64,000 nucleotides of DNA, taken from contig NC_084463.1 of assembly GCF_027409185.1 (NCBI RefSeq), positions 158,635,869 through 158,699,868 on the forward strand. The letters are read 5' to 3'. Origin of the DNA: Cynocephalus volans (Eukaryota > Chordata > Mammalia > Dermoptera > Cynocephalidae). Below the pieces are notes generated by a model, which saw nothing but the letters and a program-made list of their open reading frames with translations, did no database searches and was not told where the DNA came from. This document shows, in pieces, positions 46,753-57,260 of the stretch. How positions within the stretch are numbered: the first letter of the stretch is position 1; each line of letters begins with the position of its first letter. A program made the position numbers and the translations under genes.

Positions 46753-47140
46753 AAAAACTAAAAAATTTGACACCACCAAACGAACACTATGATTCTCAAA
46801 TACCAGACCACAAACAACATGAAACCACTGAAATATCTGAACAGGAATTCCAAGTAAAAGTCCTGAAGAAACTCAGTGAGATACAGGAAAAATCAGTTAG
46901 ACCACACAACAAAGTGAGAAAAGCAATCCAGGACATGACAGAGAATGTTTACAAAGAGATAAATAACATAAAAAAAGAATGCAGCAGTATTCCAGGAACT
47001 GAAAAATCCATTCAACTAAGTAAAAACTACATGTGAGAGTGTAAGCAGCATGTTAAAGCAAGCAGAAGAAAGAATTTCTGATTTCAGAGACAGTCTTTTT
47101 GAAATAACCCAAGCAGACAAAAAACTAAAAAGAAAAAAGA

Positions 47141-48681
47141 GGGGGCGTTTCAAGATGGCGGCGGCTGCGGCGGCTGGCGCGGAGTAGCTGAGGTGGAAAA
47201 GGCAGCCACTGGGCCTCAGGCAGCCGGGAAACTTGTGGACCTTCCTCTGGCCATCTCTTAAGGGAGGACCGCAGCTGCTGGCCGGTCGTGGGGGCTGAAC
47301 GCCACTTTGCCCCCGGCAGGAGAGGCTGCCTCATTTACAGGCAACAGCTTTGAAGTGTGGAGCAGGAAAAGAACTGTTTCTTAGCTGCAAAAGCCAGTCT
47401 TGAAACAGGGAACACGGCGCCAGGGCTGCTGTGGATGCAGCCAGGATCCCGGAGGCTGGGGCCGCGCTGAAGGCGGCCAGCTGCCCTATTCAGGATTCGA
47501 GGTTTCAGGCCGGCATTAAAGAAGATTCCCGGGAGCGCCCGAGTGGCGCCGCGACTGAACAGCCCGAGGTGGCAGCGCCGAGAACACGGAAAGCAACAAA
47601 CCAGAGACAGAGCGAGCGCCCGACCTGGCACAGCACTGTGAGTGATCCCTGGCACAGCTCTGTTCGGGGGGTGGATGCCCACCTGGCTCCCACCTGCATC
47701 ACCGGTTCACTCACCGCCCTGGGGCTGCCTCCATTTTCCCAGGTGCTGGCAGCTCCGCCTGGCTCGGCCGTCACTGAGCCTTCCCACTTGCTTGGCCCGG
47801 AGCGGGACTTTCCGGAGCCTGCGGGCCGGCCTCTCCTCCCACTCCCTCCGTGGTTCTCTGGTGGGGCTGGTGGCGTGGGGCGTCCCCGGCCAGTGTCGGG
47901 AGGGCAAGGAAGTACGGGCGGGCCGACTGTCACTCCACCACACCCTGGACTCCGGCTCCAGTAAACTTCCTGTTACTGGGAGCCAGATACCATCTCTGCG
48001 GCCACCAGTTCAGAAAAAAGCCTAACCAATTTCTGGTTGGGAATAGTGTGGTAGGAGAGTTCCCAGGTCCGCTTGAACCTGCCGGAGAGCTGGCTGCAGG
48101 TGGGCGCTAGATTCGGTCTATGCTGGGGGGATACAAAGGTGAACAAGTCCCGAGAAAGATCTACACAGTGCTACAAAGGCACCCAGAGCGACCGGTCATC
48201 TGTGTCTACCAGAAACCTGGCAGACTTCCTGGGTGAGGCGGTGCCGAACAGGGTCTTGAAGGCCCAGCTGATAGACGAGGGTTGCAGAAGACACGCCCCA
48301 GCCCAGCACAGTGTGCACAGAGTGGGAAGACGTGTGGCCAGGGAGGCAGAGACTCGACAGAAACCACACACCCTGTGGGGTCGCCACTGCACAATCCAAC
48401 AGCCTGGGCCAGAGCACACGGAACAGGGAGAAGTCCTGCACAGGAAGTGAAAGCTCAACAGAGATCACACACCCTGGGGTACGTGATCCACCAGCCCAGC
48501 AGAGTCCAAGCTGACCAGAAAGGTGGCTCCCCGGAGAAACCCAAGACCCAAGGCAACCACACACAAGGCACTAGAGGCCAACTGAGCAGTCACGGAAGGA
48601 GCCATATGAAATTGGCAACCACAGCAACATCCCAGTTAGTCATTAGTCTCAAACCGGTGAACTGTGAAACCCCCTTCCACA
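47141..48681 (+). promoter_or_regulatory. L1-Y 5' UTR / internal promoter region
   Basis: About 1.54 kb, GC-rich and with many CpG, beginning GGGGGCGTTTCAAGATGGCG. L1 5' UTRs hold an internal RNA polymerase II promoter. Several long open frames overlap on both strands (for example 47431-47964 + and 47505-47933 -). They follow from high GC and few stops, and I see no domain in them. A block beginning near 48349 (ACTCGACAGAAACCACACAC) recurs, diverged, near 48448. Confidence 0.7.
47151..47162 (+). promoter_or_regulatory. YY1-type site at the L1 5' end
   Basis: CAAGATGGCGGC starts at the eleventh base of the element. YY1 binds CAAGATGGC-type sites, and human L1 carries one at nearly the same distance from its start, where it fixes the transcription start. 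Binding here is inferred. Confidence 0.65.
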
Positions 48682-49662
48682 ATGAATAAACACCAAAAAA
48701 AAGATACCAGAAATACAAAGAATCAAGAAAGTACACCACCAAAAGTTAATAAATCTCAAACTCTAGATCCTATAGAACAAGAAGCCCTTGAAATGACTGA
48801 CAAGGAATTTCGAGTGATAATTCTAAGGAAACTGAATGAGATACAAGAAAACTCAGCTAGACATCATGATGAAATGAGGAAAAGTATACAGGATCTGAAA
48901 GAGCAAATGTACAAGGAAATCAATGTCCTGAAAATAAATGTAGCAGAACTTGCTGAACTGAAGAAGTTATTCAGCGAAATAAAAAACACAACGGAGAATT
49001 TAACCAGCAGGCTTGTCGAAGTTGAAGAGTGAACCTCTGAACTTGAAGATGGGCTGTTTGAAATAACACAAGCAGACAAAAAGAAAGAAAAAAGAATCAA
49101 GGACATTGAAGAAAATCTGAGAGAGATATCAGACAACCTTAAGCGCTCAAATATCCGAGTCATGGGTATTCCAGAAGGGGAGGAAAATGGAGATTCCATT
49201 GAAAACAAATTCAACAAAATAGTGGCAGAAAACTTCCCAGGTATAGGAAAAATCACAGATCTTCAGATCCAGGAAGCTCAATGATCTCCAAACGGATTCA
49301 ACCCAGAAAGGCCTTCTCCAAGACATGTCATAGTCAAATTGGCAAAACTCAGAGACAAACAGAGAATCTTAAAAGCTGCAAGAGAGAAGCATCAAATCAC
49401 CCATAAGGGAGCCCCAATCAGGCTAACATCAGACTTTTCATCACAAACCCTAAAAGCTAGAAAGGAATGGGATGATATTTTCAAAATACTAAAAGACAAA
49501 GATTGCCAGTCAAGAATACTCTACCCTGCAAGGCTATCCTTCCGAAATGAAGGGCAAATAGTATATTTCTCAGACAAACAAAAACTGCAGGAGTTCACTA
49601 CCACACGACCACCCTTACAAGAAATCCTCAAGGGAGTACTGGGTTTGGTTCCTGAAAAATAA
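48682..49662 (+). pseudogene. L1-Y ORF1 with two nonsense codons
   Basis: L1 ORF1p is the trimeric RNA-binding chaperone that coats L1 RNA. The start at 48682 (MNKHQKK) is chosen because two decayed copies in this window begin with the equivalent MTKHQ or MTRHQ. An in-frame ATG six codons upstream (48664) is less likely. The frame is 326 codons plus stop. The N-terminal part and coiled coil (MYKEINVLKINVAELAEL) extend to a TGA at 49030-49032. The RRM domain (NIRVMGIPEGEENGD) follows to a TGA at 49282-49284. The C-terminal domain (RILYPARLSFRNEGQIVYFS) runs to LVPEK and the true stop. Both premature stops sit at positions where related copies have Arg or Lys, and no frameshift is present. Confidence 0.9.
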
Positions 49663-49849
49663 CTACCACTGCTATAAAAACAAAAGAAAAATCAATACCC
49701 ACTAGTATAATAAAAATGGCATTCATGAAGAGAAAACAAGCAAACAAAAACGCTATCTACAACCTAAGAAACCAACAAACACAGAAACCAAACAGTAAAT
49801 CAGAAAGAAAGGAACAAAAGACACCTAAGACAACCAAACAACCAATAAA

Positions 49850-52800
49850 ATGCTAGGAATAAATCAACACCTTTCAATAACAACTCTTAATGTAAAAGGC
49901 TTAAATTCCCCAATCAAAAGACACAGACTGGCTGACTGGATCAAAAAGGAGGACCCAACTATATGCTGCCTACAAGAGACCCACCTCACCCATAAAGATT
50001 CACACAGAGTAAGAGTGAAAGGATGGAAAAAGATTTACCATGCCAACAGAAAAGAAAAACGAGCTGGAGTAGCTATTCTTATATCTGACAAAATAGACTT
50101 TGAACTAAAAACCATAAAAAGAGACAATGAGGGACACTACTTAATGATAAAAGGACTGATCCATCAAGAAGACATAACAATCATAAACATGTATGTACCC
50201 AATGTTGGAGCAGCCAGATTTATAAAACAAACTCTATTAGACCTAAAGAAGGAAATAGACACTAATACCATAATAGCAGGGGACCTGAACACCCCACTGT
50301 CAATATTAGACAGATCATCTAGGCAAAGAATCAGTAGAGAAACACAAGATCTAAACAAGACTCTAGACCAATTGGAATTGGCAGATATCTACAGAACATT
50401 CCACCCAACAACCTCAGAATATTCATTCTTCTCATCAGCACATGGATCATTCTCCAGGATAGATCACATATTAGGTCACCAATCAAGTCTCAATAAATTC
50501 AAAAAAATTGCAATTATCCCATGTATCTTCTCAGACCACAATGGATTAAAACTACAAATTAATAACAAACGAAACTCTGGAAACTATACAAACACATGGA
50601 AATTAAACAGCATTCTACTTATTGGCATATGGGTCCAAGAAGAAATCAAGCAGGAAATCAAAAAATTTATTGAAACTAATGAAAACAATGATACATCATA
50701 CCAAAACATGTGGGATACTGCAAAAGCAGTATTGAGGGGGAAATTTATTGCATTAATTGCTCCCTTCTGAAGAATGGAAAGATGGCAAGTGAACAACCTA
50801 ACACTTCACCTTAAAGAACTAGAAAAACAAGAACAATCCAAACCTAAAGTTAGCAGACGGAAAGAAATCATTAAGATCAGAGCAGAACTGAATGAAATTG
50901 AAACCCAAAAAACAATTCAAATGATCAACGAATCAAAAAGTTGGTTTATTGAAAAGATAGATAAAATTGACAAACCATTAGCATGGCTAACAAAAAAAAG
51001 AAGAGAGAAGACTCAAATAACAAAAATTAGAAAGGAAAAAGGCGATATTACAACTGATTCATCTGAAATACAAGGAATCATTCGAGACTACTATAAACAA
51101 CTATACGCCAACAAATTTGAAAATCTGGAGGAAATGGATAAATTTCTGGACACACACAAGCTCCCAAAACTGAACCATGAAGACGTAGAAAATTTGAACA
51201 GACCAATAACAATAAAGGAGATTGAAGCTGTTATCAGGAGGCTCCCAACAAAGAAAAGCCCAGGACCAGATGGATTCACAGCAGAATTTTACCAAACATT
51301 CAAAGAGGAATTGACTCCAATTCTTTACAAACTATTCCAAAAGATTGAAACGGACGCAAATCTCCCAAACTCATTCTATGAAGCAAACATCATCCTGATA
51401 CCAAAACCAGGTAAAGATATAACCAAAAAAGAAAACTACAGGCTGATATCCTTGATGAATATAGATGCAAAAATCCTCACTAAAATACTAACAAGCAGAA
51501 TACAGCAACACATACGAAAAATTATTCACCACGATCAAGTGGGATTCATCCCAGGGATGCAAGGTTGGTTCAACATATGCAAATCAATAAATGTGATACA
51601 CCATATTAATAAACTCAAACACAAGGACCATATGATCATCTCTATAGATGCTGGAAAAGCATTTGATAAAGTACAGCACTCATTCATGACAAAGACCCTC
51701 TATAAGTTAGGTATAGAGGGAAAGTATCTCAACATATTTAAAGCCATATATGCCAAACCCACTGCCAATATCATCCTGAATGTGCAAAAGCTGAAAGCTT
51801 TTCCTTTAAGAACAGGAACTAGACAAGGATGCCCACTCTCACCACTCCTATTTAACATAGTGTTGGAAGTACTAGCCAGAGCAATCAGAGAAGAGAAGGA
51901 AATAAAGGGCATCCAGATTGGAAAAGAGGAAGTCAAACTGTCCCTGTTTGCAGATGACATGATCCTATATATCGAACAGCCTAAAACCTCTACAAAAAAA
52001 CTCTTGGAATTGATAAATGATTTCAGCACAGTAGCAGGATACAAAATCAACACACAAAAATCAGTAGCATTTCTTTTCTCCAATAGTGAACATGCAGAAT
52101 GAGAAATCTAGAAAGCCTGCCCATTTACAATAGCCACCAAAAAAATAAAATACTTAGGAATTGAGTTAACCAAGGAGGTAAAAAATCTCTATAATGAGAA
52201 CTACAAACCACTGCTGAGAGAAATTAGAGAGGATACAAGAAGATGGAAAGATATCCCATGCTCTTGGATTGGAAGAATCAACATAGTGAAAATGTCCATA
52301 CTACCCAAAGTGATATACAAATTCAACGCAATCCCCATCAAAATTCCAAAGACATTTTTCTCAGAAATGGAAAAAACTATCCAGACATTTATATGGAACA
52401 ATAAAAGACCACACATAGCCAAAGCAATGCTGAGCAAAAAAAATAAAGCTGGAGGCATAACACTACCTGACTTTAAGCTATACTACAAAGCTATAATAAC
52501 CAAAACAGTATGGTACTGGCATAAAAACAGACACACTGACCAATGGAATAGAATAGAGAATCCAGAAATCAACCCACACACTTACTTCCATCTGATCTTT
52601 GACAAAGGCACCAAGCCTATTCACTGGGGAAGGGACTGCCTCTTCAGCAAATGGTGCTGGGATAACTGGATATCCATATGCAGGAGAATGAATCTAGATC
52701 CATACCTGTCGCCGTATACTAAAATCAACTCAAAATGGATTAAGGATTTAAATATACACCCTGAAACAATAAAACTTCTTAAAGAAAACATAGGAGAAAC

Positions 52801-53677
52801 ACTTCAGGAAATAGGACTGGGCACAGACTTCATGAACACGACCCCAAAAGCACGGGCAACCAAAGGAAAAATAAACAAATGGGATTATATCAAACTAAAA
52901 AGCTTCTGCACAGCAAAAGAAACAATTAAAAGAGTTAAAAGACAACCAACAGAGTGGGAGAAAATATTTGCAAAATATATATCTGACAAAGGATTAATAT
53001 CCAGAATATATAAGGAACTCAAACAACTTTACAAGAAGAAAACAAGCAACCCAATTAAAAAATGGGCAAAAGAGCTAAGTAGGCATTTCTCTAAGGAAGA
53101 TATCCAAATGGCCAACAGACATATGAAAAAATGCTCAACATCACTCAGCATCCGGGAAATGCAAATCAAAACCACATTGAGATACCATCTAACCCCAGTT
53201 AGGATGGCTAAAATCCAAAAGACTATGAACGATAAATGCTGGCGAGGCTGCGGAGAAAAAGGAACTCTCATACATTGTTGGTGGGACTGCAAAATGGTGC
53301 AGCCTCTATGGAAAATGGTATGGAGGTTCCTTAAACAATTGCAAATAGATCTACCATACGACCCAGCCATCCCACTGTTGGGAATATACCCAGAGGAATG
53401 GAAATCATCAAGTCGAAGGTATACCTGTTCCCCAATGTTCATTGCAGCACTCTTTACAATAGCCAAGAGTTGGAACCAGCCCAAATGCCCATCATCAGAT
53501 GAGTGGATACGGAAAATGTGGTACATCTACACAATGGAATACTACTCAGCTATAAAAACGAATGAAATACTGCCATTTGCAACAACATGGATGGACCTCG
53601 AGAGAATTATATTAAGTGAAACAAGTCAGGCACAGAAAGAGAAATACCACATGTTCTCACTTATTGGTGGGAGCTAA
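49850..53677 (+). pseudogene. L1-Y ORF2 (endonuclease/RT), three nonsense codons
   Basis: L1 ORF2p performs target-primed reverse transcription. The frame is 1275 codons plus stop, the same length as known mammalian ORF2p. The endonuclease shows [40 protein letters not shown] and SDHNGLKL, so all catalytic motifs are present. The RT shows GRL-type fingers, [53 protein letters not shown] and the active site FADDMI. The C-terminal Cys/His segment is [18 protein letters not shown]. The stops are TGA at 50768-50770, TGA at 52100-52102 and TAG at 52109-52111. Everything else stays in one frame, so the element died recently relative to the other copies here. Confidence 0.92.
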
Positions 53678-53934
53678 AAATTAATATATAAATTCACACA
53701 CACACATACACACATACACACACAAACCGGGGCGGGGGGGGGGAAGAAGATATAACAACCACAATTATTTGAAGTTGATACAACAAACAAACAGAAAGGA
53801 CATGGTTGGGGGGGAGGGGGGGAGGGAGAAGGGAGGGAGGTTTTGGTGATGGGGAGCATTAATCAGCTACAATGTATATCGACAAAATAAAATTTAAAAA
53901 AAAAAATAATAATAATAATAATAATAAAAAGTCT
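53678..53934 (+). repeat. L1-Y 3' UTR with CA tract, G-rich runs and AAT tail
   Basis: After the ORF2 stop come a CA/TACA tract (53694-53727), a 10-G run (near 53733-53742), a second purine run (53806-53839, several G4-G9 blocks separated by A), the polyadenylation-type 'aaaataaaattt', and an AAT repeat (53905-53928). G-rich tracts of this type in L1 3' UTRs can form quadruplexes. Confidence 0.8.
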
Positions 53935-53941
53935 TCTTAAA

Positions 53942-53944
<3 letters not shown>

Positions 53945-53974
<30 letters not shown>
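53945..53974. repeat. A30 run between L1 copies
   Basis: Thirty A separate a 15-base unique scrap ('gtcttcttaaatata') after L1-Y from the start of the next, truncated L1 copy. Confidence 0.95.
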
Positions 53975-53977
<3 letters not shown>

Positions 53978-54603
53978 GCAAAAGAGCTAAGTAGGCATTT
54001 CTCTAAGGAAGATATCCAAATGGCCAACAGACATATGAAAAAATGCTCAACATCACTCAGCATCCGGGAAATGCAAATCAAAACCACATTGAGATACCAT
54101 CTAACCCCAGTTAGGATGGCTAAAATCCAAAAGACTCTGAACGATAAATGCTGGCGAGGTTGCGGGGAAAAAGGAACTCTCATACACTGTTGGTGGGACT
54201 GCAAAATGGTGCAGCCTCTATGGAAAATGGTATGGAGGTTCCTCAAACAATTGCAGATAGATCTACCATACGACCCAGCTATCCCACTGTTGGGAATATA
54301 CCCAGAGGAATGGAAATCATCAAGTCGAAGGTATACCTGTTCCCCAATGTTCATCGCAGCACTCTTTACAATAGCCAAGAGTTGGAACCAGCCCAAATGC
54401 CCATCATCGGATGAGTGGATACGGAAAATGTGGTACATCTACACAATGGAATACTACTCAGCTATAAAAACGAAGGAAATACTGCCATTTGCAACAACAT
54501 GGATGGACCTTGAGAGAATTATATTAAGTGAAGCAAGTCAGGCACAGAAAGAGAAATACCACATGTTCTCACTTATTGGTGGGAGCTAAAAATTAATGTA
54601 TAA

Positions 54604-54637
<34 letters not shown>

Positions 54638-54822
54638 CCGGGGGGGGGGGAGAAGAAATAACAACCACAATTACTTGAAGTTGATACGACAAGCAAACAG
54701 AAAGGACATTGTTGGGGGGAGGGGGGAGGGAGAAGGGAGCGAGGTTTTGGTGATGGGGAGCAATAATCAGCCACAATGTATATCGACAAAATAAAATTTA
54801 AAAAAAAAAAAAAAAAAAAAAA
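53975..54822 (+). mobile_element. Truncated L1 3' end, array copy 2
   Basis: It begins within ORF2 at 'tgggcaaaagagctaag', the point that in L1-Y (about 53063) follows an internal A6 run. It encodes the ORF2 C-terminus to the same stop (open from 54020 to 54589) without a frame break, then a 3' UTR with a CA tract (54608-54636), G-runs and an A23 tail. By eye it differs from L1-Y by about a dozen bases over the coding part. Confidence 0.9.
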
Positions 54823-54955
54823 CGAATGAAATACTGCCATTTGCAACAACATGGATGGACCTTGAGAGAATTATATTAAGTGAAACAAGTCAGGCACAGA
54901 AAGAGAAATACCACATGTTCTCACTTATTGGTGGGAGCTAAAAATTAATATATAA

Positions 54956-55003
<48 letters not shown>

Positions 55004-55165
55004 CCGGGGGGAGGGGAAGATATAACAACCACAATTAGTTGAAATTGATACGACAAGCAAACAGAAAGGACATTGTTGGGGGGGGAGCGGGAAGGGAGCG
55101 AGGTTTTGGTGATGGGGAGCAATAATCAGCCACAATGTATATTGACAAAATAAAATTTAAAAAAT

Positions 55166-55210
<45 letters not shown>

Positions 55211-55211
55211 A
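54823..55211 (+). mobile_element. Truncated L1 3' end, array copy 3
   Basis: It begins at 'cgaatgaaatactgcc', which in L1-Y (about 53560) follows an internal A5 run. It carries the last 35 or so ORF2 codons and a 3' UTR with a CA tract of about 44 bases (54959-55003) and G-runs. The tail has become an AAAT repeat (55169-55211). Its 3' UTR shares differences with copy 2 that L1-Y lacks. Confidence 0.9.
55169..55211 (+). repeat. AAAT microsatellite in an L1 tail
   Basis: About ten AAAT units continue the poly-A tail of array copy 3. Confidence 0.9.
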
Positions 55212-56068
55212 ACAAATGGCCAACAGACACATGAAAAAATAATCAACATTAGTAAGCACCAGGAAAATGCAAATCAAAACTTCACTCAGATATCATCTCA
55301 CCCCAATTATATTGGCTATTAGCAAAAAGACAGAGAATAACAATTGGTGGTGAGGATGCGGAGAGAGGCTAACCCTCCCACACTGTGGTTGAGACTACAA
55401 ATTAGTGCAGCTATTGTGGAAAACAGTATGGAGTTTCCTCAAACAAGTACAGATAGAACTGCCATACAATCCAGCAATGCCACTGCTGGGAATATACCCA
55501 AAGGAATGGAAATCATCATGTCAGAGGGATACCTGCACCCCCATATTTATCACTGCTGTTTACAACAGCCAAGAGTTGGAACCACCCTAAATGTCCATCA
55601 GTGGATGAGTGGATAGGGGGAAAGTGGTATATATACATAGTGGAATAGTAATCTTCCATAAAAAAGAATGTAATTCTGCTATTCACATCAGCATGGATGA
55701 ACCTGGGAAAAGTTATGTTAAGTGAAATAAGCCAGGCACAAAAAGAGAAATACTGCATGTCCTCACTCATAAGTGGGAGCTAAAAAAATTAATTAATTTA
55801 AAAAAAAGAAAAGATAAATCAATCACAATAATACTTTAAACTTTGAAAAAGAGAGAACAACACAGATTACTAGAGGTGGGAAAGGGGAAGAGAGGGGGCC
55901 TTAGTGAGAAATCAGTAAAGGGCCACAAAAAGTGATTACATTGTGTAATGTTGAATATACTAATTTTCCTGATTTGAGCATCACATATTGTACACAGGTA
56001 TTGTTAGTCAACCCTGTACCCCACAGATATGTACAATCAATTATGTTTCAATAATAAATAAAAAATAA
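55212..56068 (+). mobile_element. Older truncated L1 3' end, array copy 4
   Basis: It begins 'aacaaatggccaacagaca' right after the AAAT repeat and runs through a diverged ORF2 C-terminus ([20 protein letters not shown] in one frame, [20 protein letters not shown] in another), the 3' UTR and an A-rich end. It belongs to an older L1 subfamily than copies 2 and 3. Confidence 0.8.
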
Positions 56069-56539
56069 GAACTAGCATACAAGTACATTTAAAACAGCCA
56101 TAAAAACTGCATTCTGTATGTTTAAGCTATTATTTAGCAACACGGAAGAGATATAAAGACCCCCCAAAAAATCTAATGGTGAATATTAAAATATCTGAGA
56201 TAAAAAATACATGTGATGTCCCAGCGAAGAGGAGCCTTAAGGACATATAGCAACTAAATCTAATATGGTATCCCAAATGGGATCCTGGAACAGAAAGAGG
56301 ACATTAAGTAAAAACTGAGGAAATCTGAGTAAACTATGGGCTTAAGTTAATAAATATGTTTCTATAGTAGTTTGTAAGGAGGTGAGATGTTTGCCCGGTA
56401 TAGATCTGAGGATGAGTGATCTCAGAAGAGGAAACATTATTGCAAAATGAGAAGATTTGTGGCTGAAGTGGAATGAGTGAGAAACAGAACCGCAGCAGAT
56501 GAGATTAAAGAGGTAACTGAGGTCTTTGGGGGTGGGGAG
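56069..56539. other. Intergenic, nothing recognised
   Basis: No gene or named repeat. Confidence 0.5.
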
Positions 56540-56700
56540 GGAGAGAGATCCTTTGAAGCTCTACAGATTATAATAAGGCTTTGTTTTTTACTCTCAGTGA
56601 AATAATGAAGCACCACCACAGGGCTTGAAAAAAAGTAGTAACATAATCTATGCTATGTTTTAAAGGATCAATTCATCTACCCTCTTGCACACAGTTGTAA
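56540..56700 (-). repeat. L2 fragment, antisense
   Basis: 'ctctcagtgaaataatgaag', 'cacagggcttgaaaaaaag' and 'gtagtaacataatctatgc' follow the order of the reverse complement of L2 near the end of its ORF. Confidence 0.5.
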
Positions 56701-57260
56701 AGAAACAAAACTAACTCTGTTCGTCCTGTTATCCTCTCACAACACAGAACACTTCTGTGACCCCATATATGTATGGGGTTTCTCCCACCAACAACCAATT
56801 CTGCAAATGATCTTCCTGTGAACACCAGCTAGGTGCCCTCTAACAACACGGTGTTTGATATACGTAGTAAAGTGATTACCACATTCAAGCAAATTAACAT
56901 ATCCACATTCAATTCAATTCTGACACTATCTGTCAGGAGATAGCATCAGATCCACAGGTTGAGGGTTCAGTCCCACAAGACTGCCCCTCACTTCAGGTGC
57001 CTGTGCTTCTGACAAAATGGCTATAAATCGGGATTCTCACCACCTCTTTCTGGAGTTTGATTAATTTGCTAGAGCAAGTCACAGAACTCAGAGAAACACT
57101 TTGCTTGTATGTACCCATTTGTTACGACTGATATTACGAAGGATACAGATGAACAGCCAGATGGAAGAGATGCATAAGGTGACGTACGAAGGAAGCGGTG
57201 CAGAGCTTCCATGCCCTCTCTGGGCACAACATTCTCCAGGTACCACCATGATGGTGGAAA
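56701..57260 (-). repeat. ERV LTR-like repeat, antisense
   Basis: 'gctagagcaagtcacagaac', 'actcagagaaacactttgct', 'acagatgaacagccagatgg' and 'cttccatgccctctctgggc' together resemble a mammalian ERV LTR in reverse orientation. I cannot name the family or fix its ends. Confidence 0.45.

Larger units (their letters stand above)
45441..47140 (+). mobile_element. 5' part of an older L1 (5' UTR and ORF1 start)
   Basis: A GC-rich 5' UTR (about 45441-46590) leads to an ORF1 N-terminal segment at 46760-47138 encoding ISEQEFQVKVLKKLSEIQEK, a RPHNKVRKAIQDM heptad-like part and ENVYKEINNIKKE. After a stop at 47034, the homologous text continues to 'gaaataacccaagcagacaa'. The rest of this element is cut off by the young L1 starting at 47141. 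A SINE sits at 46611-46752. Confidence 0.7.
47141..53934 (+). mobile_element. Full-length young L1 (L1-Y)
   Basis: A complete LINE-1: 5' UTR 47141-48681, ORF1 48682-49662, spacer 49663-49849, ORF2 49850-53677, and 3' UTR with tail 53678-53934. Both reading frames are kept over their whole length with no frameshift. ORF1 has two and ORF2 has three in-frame stop codons. The right end is an AAT-type repeat tail. I could not find a clean target-site duplication, because the left flank is A-rich and the right flank runs into more L1 copies. Confidence 0.92.

Noticed and set aside
49030-52111. TGA codons in L1 ORFs as possible recoding or selenocysteine
   Set aside because: L1 has no known UGA recoding, sibling copies appear to have Arg or Lys at some of these places, and one of the stops is TAG. 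Simple nonsense mutation is sufficient.
53029-54438. Minus-strand frames of 165-191 codons over the L1 3' ends
   Set aside because: They are antisense shadows of the L1 ORF2 C-terminus. The Phe-rich part is the reversed poly-A tract.
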